A DNA stretch of 6,770 nucleotides. Origin: JBGOUJ01 sp041477005 (GTDB lineage: Bacteria; Acidobacteriota; Terriglobia; Bryobacterales; JACQDG01). Location of the stretch: assembly GCA_041477005.1 (NCBI GenBank), contig JBGOUJ010000431.1:1-6770 (forward strand), given 5' to 3'. Positions 1 through 5,727 of the stretch are shown one piece after another (positions within the stretch are counted from its first letter, which is position 1; every line of letters begins with the position of its first letter). The notes beneath the pieces were generated by a model. The model did not search any database. It was not told the origin of the DNA and was given only the letters and a program-made list of their open reading frames with translations. The position numbers were made by a program, and so were the translations under genes.

Positions 1-1746
1 CGCCCGAATAGAGCCGGCATCGAGCTCGACGGAACCACCAATACGCAGGTTTACTACAACGTCGTATATGGAGAGTACAACGGCATCTGGTCGCTGGGCG
101 GCGCCAAGGCCTCGATATACAACAACACGGTCTACAATTCGCTCGAGTGCTTCCTGTTGGAAAACGGATCTTCCGACATTACCCTCAAAAACAATATCGC
201 CTCCACGTGCTCCGGCGCGGACGTGCAAGTGGCCGCGGATTCCATTTCCGGTTTTCGGTCGGACTTCAACGACTGGCAGGAAGGCGGCAACCTCCGGCTG
301 ACCTGGGCGGGCGCCACGTACAACCTGACCGGCTGGAAGACGGCTTCCATTCAGGACGCAAACTCGATCGATGCCGACCCACAGTTTGTCAATGCCGGCG
401 CCGGCGACTTCCATCTTCGCTTGACGTCCCCGGCCATCGACCTCGGCGCGGCAGTGGGTCTCGCGGCGGACTTCGCCGGCGCTTCTGTGCCCCAGGGCAA
501 GGGGGTGGACCTGGGGGCCTTCGAATACACCAGCACCCCTCCGCCGGGCGTGAGTGGTCTGAGCTGCAATCCTGGCTTGGTGGTCACGCCGTCGAAGGCG
601 ACCTGCACGGTCAGCCTGACGGCAGCGGCGCCGAACGGCGGAGTGGCGGTGACGATTACCAGCTTCAACAGTATCGCGACGGTCTCCTCGCCGGTAACGG
701 TGCCCGCCGGCCAGAGTAGCGCGGCATTCACGGTTACGGCCGCGGCGGTAGTTTCCGATGCGACCGCCCTGCTGACCGCCGGCGCCAACCACACTTCAGT
801 CACGTTTTCGCTGGGACTGCTGACGCCGCTCGCCTTGTCGTTATCGTGCGCCCCGGCCACGCTTTATGTTCCCGGAGCGTCGACCTGCACGGTGAGCCTC
901 ACGAGGCCGGCGTCGGGCGGGGGGATTACGGTAACACTGAGCGCCAGCCCGTCCATCGTGACGATTCCCGGCAGCGCCACCGCTTCGGCGGGGGATTCCT
1001 CGGCGAATTTCACGGCCAGCGCGGGGGCGGCAGCGGCGCTCGGCCCAGCCACTCTGACAGCAAGTTTCGCCGGCATCAGCGCCACCTTCGTGCTGACGAC
1101 CTCACTGCCCGGTGTTGCCGCGCTCGCTTGCAACCCGCCGATCCTGACCGGCCAGGGCAGCACGACCTGCACGGTTTCGATCGGTCCGGCGGCGCCGAGC
1201 GGCGGCGCCGGTGTCACGATCTCGTCCAGCAGCCCGCAGCTTACCGCGTCTTCGCCGGTTTTGGTGGCGGCGGGAAACACCACGGCGCAGTTCACCGCGA
1301 CCAGCGCCGTCATTTCGAGCGACGAGAGCGCCGTGCTGGCCGCCTCCTGGGGAAACTCCTCCCAAACCGCTACAATCAGCCTGCTTGAGATCAAGCCGGC
1401 TTCCCTGGCCTGCTCGCCCCAAACCATATTGGCCGAAAGCAACACGCAGTGCCAGCTCAGTCTGAATGCTGCCGCTCTGAATGCCCTTACGGTGAATCTT
1501 TTCAGCAACAACGCGGCGGCTCTGACCGTGCCCACCTCGGTCACGTTCCGCGAGGCCGAAGCCACGCTAAGTTTTTCCGCCAACGGCGGCGCTGTATCCG
1601 GCCAGCACAGTGCCGTCATAACGGCCAGCTACGGCAAGACCTCTGTTAACGCCACGGTTTCCGTCACATCGGGCGCGAGACCCCCGCGCCGGCGCAATAC
1701 CAACGTACCTCCGATCCCGCTGGCACCTCTGGCTCCGGGACCGTGA
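1..1746 (+). CDS. Exported beta-helix/Ig-like repeat surface protein, C-terminal part (5' end outside window)
   Basis: The frame is open from base 1 to a TGA at 1744-1746 (581 codons), so the start lies upstream of the window. Residues 1-70 are the last rungs of a right-handed parallel beta-helix (Asn-rich strings such as YYNVVYGEYNGIW and SIYNNTVYN). Residues about 140-176 resemble the end of a 'choice-of-anchor Q' domain (SPAIDLG ... VDLGAFEY). Four Ig-like modules follow, starting near residues 184, 277, 372 and 467. Each opens with L(S/A)C.P and has a second Cys exactly 12 residues after the first. The tail (about 558-581) is Pro/Arg-rich, with PPRRRN. The protein aligns along its whole visible length with the downstream gene at 2069, so by comparison about 300 N-terminal residues, including a signal peptide, are missing from view. 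The likely role is an extracellular or surface adhesion or polysaccharide-binding protein. No catalytic residues can be assigned; function is inferred from architecture only. Confidence 0.85.
   Translation, partial: RPNRAGIELDGTTNTQVYYNVVYGEYNGIWSLGGAKASIYNNTVYNSLECFLLENGSSDITLKNNIASTCSGADVQVAADSISGFRSDFNDWQEGGNLRLTWAGATYNLTGWKTASIQDANSIDADPQFVNAGAGDFHLRLTSPAIDLGAAVGLAADFAGASVPQGKGVDLGAFEYTSTPPPGVSGLSCNPGLVVTPSKATCTVSLTAAAPNGGVAVTITSFNSIATVSSPVTVPAGQSSAAFTVTAAAVVSDATALLTAGANHTSVTFSLGLLTPLALSLSCAPATLYVPGASTCTVSLTRPASGGGITVTLSASPSIVTIPGSATASAGDSSANFTASAGAAAALGPATLTASFAGISATFVLTTSLPGVAALACNPPILTGQGSTTCTVSIGPAAPSGGAGVTISSSSPQLTASSPVLVAAGNTTAQFTATSAVISSDESAVLAASWGNSSQTATISLLEIKPASLACSPQTILAESNTQCQLSLNAAALNALTVNLFSNNAAALTVPTSVTFREAEATLSFSANGGAVSGQHSAVITASYGKTSVNATVSVTSGARPPRRRNTNVPPIPLAPLAPGP
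550..1671 (+). repeat. Four tandem Ig-like modules in the first surface protein
   Basis: Modules begin at about 550, 829, 1114 and 1399 (pitch 279, 285 and 285 bases, or 93-95 residues). Shared pattern: L(S/A)C.P, twelve residues between the two Cys, CTVSL, (A)P.GG..VT, SP(V).V.AG, F(T).., and A.L.AS. near the end. This resembles the repeated beta-sandwich modules of bacterial surface proteins. Module 2 (829-1113) has no clear counterpart in the downstream paralog. Confidence 0.8.
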
Positions 1747-1764
1747 ATGCGGCCAGCTACGACG

Positions 1765-1807
1765 GCAGGTTTGCCTGCAGCCCCGCCGGTTTCTCGCGGT
1801 TGGGGCT
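1765..1807 (+). terminator. Two consecutive hairpins after the first gene (possible terminator)
   Basis: The first hairpin is GCAGG (1765-1769), loop TTTG, CCTGC (1774-1778). The second starts on the next base: AGCCCC (1779-1784) pairs with GGGGCT (1802-1807), and an inner CCG (1786-1788) pairs with CGG (1797-1799). They begin 19 bases after the TGA at 1746. No U-tract follows, so this is not a textbook intrinsic terminator; it may mark the transcript's 3' end or stabilise it. Confidence 0.35.
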
Positions 1808-1913
1808 AGAACGGTAAAAAGGCTCGCCTCTTACCCGTCTTGGGGCTTCCTGACTGGATATTTCCATACTCTGATCTCTCCGAATAGGCCGCGGAGCCGG
1901 CGAAAGGTCAGCC

Positions 1914-1950
1914 TTGAGAGAAACGTTAGTACTAACTCTAGTACTTTAAT
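1914..1950 (+). promoter_or_regulatory. Possible promoter and operator upstream of the second surface-protein gene
   Basis: TTGAGA (1914-1919, five of six to the sigma-70 -35 consensus) is followed 17 bases later by TCTAGT (1937-1942, four of six to the -10). An alternative -10, TTTAAT, is at 1945-1950 but has no well-spaced -35. The perfect palindrome TTAGTACTAA (1926-1935) sits between the boxes, and its TAGTACT core recurs at 1939-1945, a layout suggestive of a repressor site. A start near 1950 would give a leader of about 120 bases. Sequence-only prediction; acidobacterial promoters are poorly defined. Confidence 0.25.
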
Positions 1951-2068
1951 AACAACCCCCAGGCCCCCCCCTGAGGTTCTATTGTGGCCCCTCTGGCGCC
2001 GTGTTAGCATCGCCTTCCGTAGGGTTGCCCGGTGTTCGCGTAGGTACCGAAAGACCCTTAAGAAGCTT

Positions 2069-4429
2069 ATGCAGACCAATATGCCCTCATCAATTCTCCG
2101 GATCACCGTCTTGTTATTCACCTTCTGCTGGATGTCAGCGGCAGCCCCAAACACTTACTATGTCGACGCCACCGGCGGCGCTGACACGAACAACGGCGCC
2201 TCTCCCGCCAGCGCGTGGAAGACCGTTTCCAAGGTTCTCAGCACCACTCTTCTGCCGGACGACACCGTCCTGTTCAAGCGCGGCGGAACGTGGAAAGAGG
2301 AGCTCATACCCCGGCAATCCGGCGCCCCGGGGCACCCCATCACATTCGCCGACTACGGCGTCGGCGATAAGCCTCTACTGGACGGCGAAGGGATTCGCAA
2401 CGGCGTCCATGCTTATGGGATAAGCTTTATCACCATTCGTAATATCGCCGTCATCCGGGGAAAATACGGCTTCTGGATTCATGGGGGCTCCGCCTACAAT
2501 GTGCTCGACTCGGTCGAGTCCAGCTTTTGCACTCTCTACGACGGCATCTCATTCCAAGACCCCGGTTCCATCGGCAACCGGGTCCTGAACAGCACCGCGC
2601 ATGACCAGCTCCTGGGCTCAGGCGTGACGTTTTACCCCGGAGCCGACAACGGCACCGTAATCGGGGGAACCTACTATAACAACAAAACCAGACACGCATC
2701 GGGCGTGGAGTTTGACACCAGCGGCAACCGGGTGAGCAACGTCGTTAGTTACAACAATTGGTATGGAATCAAGGTCTACGGATCGGGCGCCCTGGGCAAC
2801 GTGGTCGAGAACAGCATCAGTCACCACAACGAATCTTTCGGCATTGATGTCGATTACGCGGGCCCCGCCAACATCGTACAGAATAATGTTTCGTACTCCA
2901 ACGCCTCTCATGGTATCGCCATCGAGTTGGCCACGGACGCGGCGATCGTCCGGTATAATGTGACGCACGACAACGGCAGGCCGGACAAGGCCGGTATCGA
3001 GCTGGATGAAACCACAAATGTGCAGGTTTATTACAACGTCTCGTACGGGGAGTACAACGGAATTTGGACGCTGAACGCCGTCAATGCCTCGATCTACAAC
3101 AACACGGTCCACAACGCTTTCGAGTGCTATCTGGTGGAGAGGGGATCGACCGGCATCACTTTAAAAAACAACATCGCCTCGGCGTGCTCCCGCGGAACCA
3201 TCGAGGTGACGGCGGATTCACAGTCCGGTTTGCAGGCTGACTTCAACAATTGGTTCGACGGCGGCGCCGAGAATCTGATCTGGGGCGGCTTCCACTACGG
3301 CCTGACCCTCTGGAAGATCGTATCCTCCCAGGACAGAAACTCCATCGATCCGGACCCGCAGTTTGTCAATGCGGCCGGCCGGGACTTTCATCTGCAGTCG
3401 AGCTCACCGGGCATTAACGCCGGCGCCACAATCGGCCTGACAGCGGACCTTTCCGGCACGTCGGTTCCCCAGGGGAACAGCATAGACATGGGCGCCTACG
3501 AGTACATCACCGCCGGCGGCCCGACGCCGGGCGTGACCGGCCTGAGTTGCAATCCGGGTTCGGTTGTGACGCCGGGTACGGCGAAGTGCACGATCACGCT
3601 AGCAGGGGCAGCGCCCAGCGGCGGAGTGGCCGTTTTTGCCAGCAGTAACAATTCGAGCGCCGCGTTTTCCTCGCCCGTGACCGTGCCATCCGGGCAAACC
3701 AGCGCCAGCTTCACGCTGACGGGGACGGCGGTGACCACGGATACGTTAGCCATGCTGACGGCGATCGCCAACGGGACGGCGGCCAAGTTTTCGCTGGGGC
3801 TGCTCGCGCCAATCGACGTGACCTCGCTCAGTTGCAACCCAACCATTCTCAGCGCGGGCGCCTCGGCCAACTGCACGGTCGCCCTGAGTCGCATGGCTCC
3901 CACCGGCGGGCTGGGAGTCACCATTTCCAACGATAGTTCGGCGCTGAGTTACCTCTCGCCGGTTATGGTGCCCGCCGACAGCAATAGCGTCGTTTTCACG
4001 GTCACGGCGGCGGCGGTGACCGACAACCAGCAGGCCATGCTTGCCGCCAGCATCGGGGCCAGCTCCCAGAGCATCCCCTTGAGCGTAGTGGCCCCGACGT
4101 GGCTGAACTCTCTCGCCTGCTCGCCGGAGGCAGTGACCGGAGGAACCGCGGTTTCCTGCGCGGTGACCCTCAGCCAAGGCGCTCCAGTCGGCGGGTTGAT
4201 GGTGAGCCTCGGCAGCAACAACGGATCCGTGTTGGTTCCGGCTTCGGTGACGGTGGGGGCTGGGGCGATGTCCGCGAGCTTCTCGGCCGTCACGTCGGCC
4301 GTCAGCGAGCTGCAAACCGCTACTGTGACTTCCACGGTAAACGGCCAGCCGGTGACGGCCAGTGTGACTGTCCTGCCGACGGAGATGTCGCTTAGTAGCC
4401 CCTTGTGGCCGGCGCCGCGCCGGCGCTGA
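2069..4429 (+). CDS. Exported right-handed beta-helix protein with three Ig-like repeats
   Basis: A 786-residue protein. Residues 1-25 form a Sec signal peptide: a basic start, the hydrophobic core ILRITVLLFTFCWM, and cleavage near S-A-A-A. Residues about 28-75 (TYYVDATGGAD.NNG ... AWKTVSKVL ... DDTVLFKRGGTW) are the typical N-terminal cap of bacterial pectate-lyase-like beta-helix proteins. PGHPITFADYG (about 87-97) starts the helix, and Asn-rich rungs run to about residue 400. A choice-of-anchor-Q-like end (SIDMGAYEY) is near 480. Three Ig-like modules begin near residues 489, 582 and 677, each with C-x12-C. The protein ends in PAPRRR. ATG 2069 was chosen because it places the signal peptide at the N-terminus; ATG 2081 is an equally in-frame alternative. 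AAGAAG (2060-2065) is only three bases from 2069, so the ribosome site is weak. No lyase catalytic set is recognisable. The protein may bind or degrade polysaccharide, or act as an adhesin; this is inference. Confidence 0.9.
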   Translation: MQTNMPSSILRITVLLFTFCWMSAAAPNTYYVDATGGADTNNGASPASAWKTVSKVLSTTLLPDDTVLFKRGGTWKEELIPRQSGAPGHPITFADYGVGDKPLLDGEGIRNGVHAYGISFITIRNIAVIRGKYGFWIHGGSAYNVLDSVESSFCTLYDGISFQDPGSIGNRVLNSTAHDQLLGSGVTFYPGADNGTVIGGTYYNNKTRHASGVEFDTSGNRVSNVVSYNNWYGIKVYGSGALGNVVENSISHHNESFGIDVDYAGPANIVQNNVSYSNASHGIAIELATDAAIVRYNVTHDNGRPDKAGIELDETTNVQVYYNVSYGEYNGIWTLNAVNASIYNNTVHNAFECYLVERGSTGITLKNNIASACSRGTIEVTADSQSGLQADFNNWFDGGAENLIWGGFHYGLTLWKIVSSQDRNSIDPDPQFVNAAGRDFHLQSSSPGINAGATIGLTADLSGTSVPQGNSIDMGAYEYITAGGPTPGVTGLSCNPGSVVTPGTAKCTITLAGAAPSGGVAVFASSNNSSAAFSSPVTVPSGQTSASFTLTGTAVTTDTLAMLTAIANGTAAKFSLGLLAPIDVTSLSCNPTILSAGASANCTVALSRMAPTGGLGVTISNDSSALSYLSPVMVPADSNSVVFTVTAAAVTDNQQAMLAASIGASSQSIPLSVVAPTWLNSLACSPEAVTGGTAVSCAVTLSQGAPVGGLMVSLGSNNGSVLVPASVTVGAGAMSASFSAVTSAVSELQTATVTSTVNGQPVTASVTVLPTEMSLSSPLWPAPRRR
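3533..4378 (+). repeat. Three tandem Ig-like modules in the second surface protein
   Basis: Modules start at about 3533, 3812 and 4097 (pitch 279 and 285 bases). By eye, module 1 pairs with module 1 of the upstream paralog (both end in SLGLL.P). Module 2 pairs with the upstream module 3 (CNP.IL, GVTIS, AAS.G.SSQ), and module 3 with the upstream module 4 (LACSP, SNN, VP.SVT). The array is therefore one module shorter than its neighbour's. Confidence 0.8.
4408..4424. repeat. GC palindrome at the 3' end of the second surface-protein gene
   Basis: GCCGGCGC (4408-4415), one C, then GCGCCGGC (4417-4424): a perfect 17-base inverted repeat inside the last codons, ending just before the TGA at 4427-4429. 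In RNA it would form a very stable hairpin at the stop codon. No T-run follows, so terminator function is uncertain. Confidence 0.45.
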
Positions 4430-4509
4430 CCGGCAGCGGCCCCGACGGCCCGTGCACCGGCCTAATTCTGTGACCCAAGACTGTCGATCTGTATGAACTG
4501 TTCGACGGC

Positions 4510-5100
4510 TTGGTGTCGAGGTCGGCCCGGAACCGCCGCGCCTTTGGCGTAAGCCTGCTGGCGCATGGCGGGTTACTGTTTCTGCTGGTCACCGTCCGCG
4601 TCTCGTTTCCGGAGCCAGTGGGCGTGGTAGACCCGGGCCGCGGTTTCACTAGTGGCGCCGCCGGCCCCATCGACAGGACAGGCGCCGAGGCCGAGGCCGC
4701 GGTTACCGCAGCTCAAGCATCGACCTTTAAGCTTCTCCAGCATCCCTCGAAGCTACTTGATCCGCCGCAAGAGATCGAGGCCGCGAGCAAGAAAACCGTC
4801 GAGTTACTCTCCAACTCGCCTTACAAGGAGAAGCTCACCAACGCGGGCCTCTTCCTGAAGGCCCTGGCCGCCCACGCGACCAAGCTTCCTAACCTGATCC
4901 AGCCCAACCTGGGGAATCAACTGGCCGGAGGAAATAGCCTGCTTCGGCCGAGCGATCTGGCGGCCCAGGCGCCCGCGCTTGAGGAAGACAAGATCGAGCA
5001 GCTCGCCGCCCTCCCGCTCGGCTCCCGCGTCAAGGTCGATCCGTGGACCAACCAGATCGCGCTGATCAAGGCCAAGCCCGTAGCGCTCCTCTCTGCCTAA
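4510..5100 (+). CDS. Membrane-anchored hypothetical protein, possibly a decaying gene
   Basis: I do not recognise a family. The 196-residue reading has a basic N-terminus (SRSARNRRAF) and one membrane helix at about residues 13-31 (GVSLLAHGGLLFLLVTVRV). A Gly/Ala linker follows, then a predicted helical periplasmic region. The N-terminal layout (Arg-rich, 'LLAHGGLL' helix, low-complexity linker) recalls the anchors of TonB-like or secretion-accessory proteins, but no TonB C-terminal domain is present. Adjacent TTG (4510) and GTG (4513) are the only conventional starts, with no Shine-Dalgarno. The same frame continues upstream to a TGA at 4471-4473 and encodes natural-looking protein (DLYELFDGLV), so the real start seems lost. 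The TAA at 5098-5100 is followed by a plausible continuation in another frame. Codon usage looks coding, but whether it is an intact gene is doubtful. Confidence 0.55.
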   Translation: MVSRSARNRRAFGVSLLAHGGLLFLLVTVRVSFPEPVGVVDPGRGFTSGAAGPIDRTGAEAEAAVTAAQASTFKLLQHPSKLLDPPQEIEAASKKTVELLSNSPYKEKLTNAGLFLKALAAHATKLPNLIQPNLGNQLAGGNSLLRPSDLAAQAPALEEDKIEQLAALPLGSRVKVDPWTNQIALIKAKPVALLSA

Positions 5101-5185
5101 GGAGAAAATGCCGTTCCAGGTCACGCCCGCGCTGCTCTACCTGACCCGCCAGCCCGCCAAGGGAGTCGAACTGAGCAGCAAGTAG
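5099..5185 (+). pseudogene. Frameshifted C-terminal tail of the preceding gene, or a 25-aa ORF
   Basis: From 5099 a different frame reads KEKMPFQVTPALLYLTR and continues to a TAG at 5183-5185. Removing one base around 5098 turns ...LLSA-stop into ...LLSA-KEKMPF..., a natural extension of the upstream protein. Alternatively, ATG 5108 could start a 25-residue peptide, because GGAG (5101-5104) lies three bases before it. I favour the frameshift reading, since the peptide alone has no hydrophobic segment or domain. Confidence 0.4.
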
Positions 5186-5190
5186 GATAA

Positions 5191-5274
5191 GCCTGACGGG
5201 TCAACCGCGCCCAGCCCCGCGCAGAAGATCACAATCGCCTCTCCCACTCCAGCCGCGGTCCCCGGCTCTTCATT
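5191..5274 (-). pseudogene. Relic of a TIGR03437-type C-terminal domain
   Basis: The minus strand from 5274 down to 5191 reads N-E-E-P-G-T-A-A-G-V and then GEAIVIFCAGLGAVDPSG. This fits the well-conserved 'PGE.v.iyatGLG.v.p' core of TIGR03437, the uncharacterised C-terminal domain abundant in Solibacter and related acidobacterial secreted proteins. The rest of that domain (roughly 200 residues, with the QvN.rvP region) is absent. The frame stays open in both directions, but what surrounds the motif is repeat-derived or antisense sequence. It appears to be a small leftover of a larger gene. Identification is by motif recall only. Confidence 0.45.
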
Positions 5275-5331
5275 GCACGGTGGGGGGTGGAGCACTCCCC
5301 TTGTCAAGCCCTTCAGCAGCGGTCTATCATC

Positions 5332-5509
5332 AAGAACGCCCGCGGTGCGAAAAGAACGCGCGCTGAGTGGGAAGAACGGCCGCTCGGTGGGAAGAGCGCC
5401 CCGCTGGGCGCGGGAAAGGACACCCCGCTGGGGTGGCAAGGACACCCCGCCCGGGGGAGCGCGCCCCACTGGGCGTGGGAAAGAACGCCCCCTGGCGAGG
5501 CGGGGCGGG
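5332..5509. repeat. Degenerate ~21-bp GC-rich tandem repeat, eight units
   Basis: Units read approximately AAGAACGCCCCGCTGGGNGGG. Approximate unit starts are 5332, 5351, 5372, 5392, 5415, 5438, 5459 and 5480. Unit lengths are 19-23 bases, with a longer last unit of about 30. Conserved parts are the purine-rich AARRAC/AAGGAC start, the CGCCCC or CACCCC middle and the CTGGG..GGG end. C-blocks and G-blocks within each unit can pair, so transcripts would be heavily structured. No IS ends or CRISPR-like constant repeats are present. Confidence 0.7.
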
Positions 5510-5517
5510 AATGAGCG

Positions 5518-5727
5518 ATGGACGCCGATCCGAGTGAGGCCGAAACGCCGCTCACCGAGGGCAAAAAGGCTCGGGTCGGCATCGAGACGGTGCAAAACGG
5601 TTACGCGTTTGTGATCGATCGGGAGCAGTATACGGACGGGATGTTCGGCGTGCCGAACCTGATCTTCCCTACCCTGGAACACGAACAGACACGGATAAAA
5701 CCACCACAGGCCCTATACCTATGCTAA
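5518..5727 (+). CDS. Small hypothetical protein, possibly with a replaced C-terminus
   Basis: A 69-residue ORF from ATG 5518, directly after the tandem repeat. I do not recognise it. Residues about 18-54 (ARVGIETVQNGYAFVIDREQ, then YTDGMFGVPNLIFPTLE) have balanced composition and codon choice typical of real protein. They resemble the small conserved acidobacterial type 'ie.v.nGy.v......y....F.tle' only in a loose sense. The last residues (HEQTRIKPPQALYLC) are read from a sequence similar to the intergenic ACACAGA-type repeat, so the original C-terminus may have been lost. The ORF overlaps the start of the next gene by seven bases, which could allow translational coupling, but may be accidental. 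Only a weak purine stretch (GGGA, about 5507-5510) precedes the start. Confidence 0.35.
   Translation: MDADPSEAETPLTEGKKARVGIETVQNGYAFVIDREQYTDGMFGVPNLIFPTLEHEQTRIKPPQALYLC

Larger units (their letters stand above)
1747..2068. other. 322-base intergenic region between the tandem paralogs
   Basis: No gene is supported here. The region holds the paired hairpins at 1765-1807, a TAGTACT palindrome/direct repeat at 1926-1945, and a run of eight C at 1964-1971. It is locally AT-richer (about 1920-1955) than its surroundings, as expected for a promoter region. A frame reading VNAASY at 1743-1760 may be a coding relic; see the findings. Confidence 0.5.
5186..5517. other. Gene-poor stretch of relics and tandem repeats
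   Basis: No intact gene is supported between 5186 and 5517. The left part holds the minus-strand TIGR03437-like fragment, the middle (about 5275-5331) is a GC-rich spacer, and the right part is the 21-bp tandem array. Long open frames on both strands here are by-products of high GC content and repeat periodicity. Confidence 0.5.

Noticed and set aside
351..1619. Long minus-strand ORFs (351-860 and 864-1619) antisense to the first gene
   Set aside because: Typical shadows of GC-rich coding sequence; the + frame has clear modular protein features.
1982..2068. TTG start at 1982 extending the second surface protein by 29 residues
   Set aside because: It would place an Arg-rich stretch before a clear signal peptide; ATG 2069 puts the signal peptide at the N-terminus.
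1831..2154. Minus-strand 107-residue ORF over the intergenic region
   Set aside because: It overlaps the promoter-like region and the signal-peptide coding sequence of a solid gene, is Arg-rich, and has no domain or ribosome site.
2618..4335. Minus-strand ORFs (for example 2618-3112, 3496-3930, 3746-4315) antisense to the second gene
   Set aside because: Shadow frames of GC-rich codons with no starts, domains or operon logic of their own.
5302..5307. Minus-strand promoter with a perfect TTGACA
   Set aside because: No -10-like sequence at 16-18 bases on the minus strand (the site there is C-rich) and no intact gene downstream.
5332..5509. CRISPR array
   Set aside because: Units are contiguous and degenerate, without constant repeats separated by unique spacers, and no cas genes are near.
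5273..5614. Plus-strand 113-residue Arg/Gly/Pro-rich ORF
   Set aside because: Its composition is explained by the 21-bp GC-rich repeat, with open frames in several phases; no domain or conserved pattern.
5137..5682. Minus-strand 181-residue ORF across the repeat zone as an intact gene
   Set aside because: Most of it is translated tandem repeat and antisense to other coding-like frames; only the short TIGR03437-like core is meaningful, so it is annotated as a relic.
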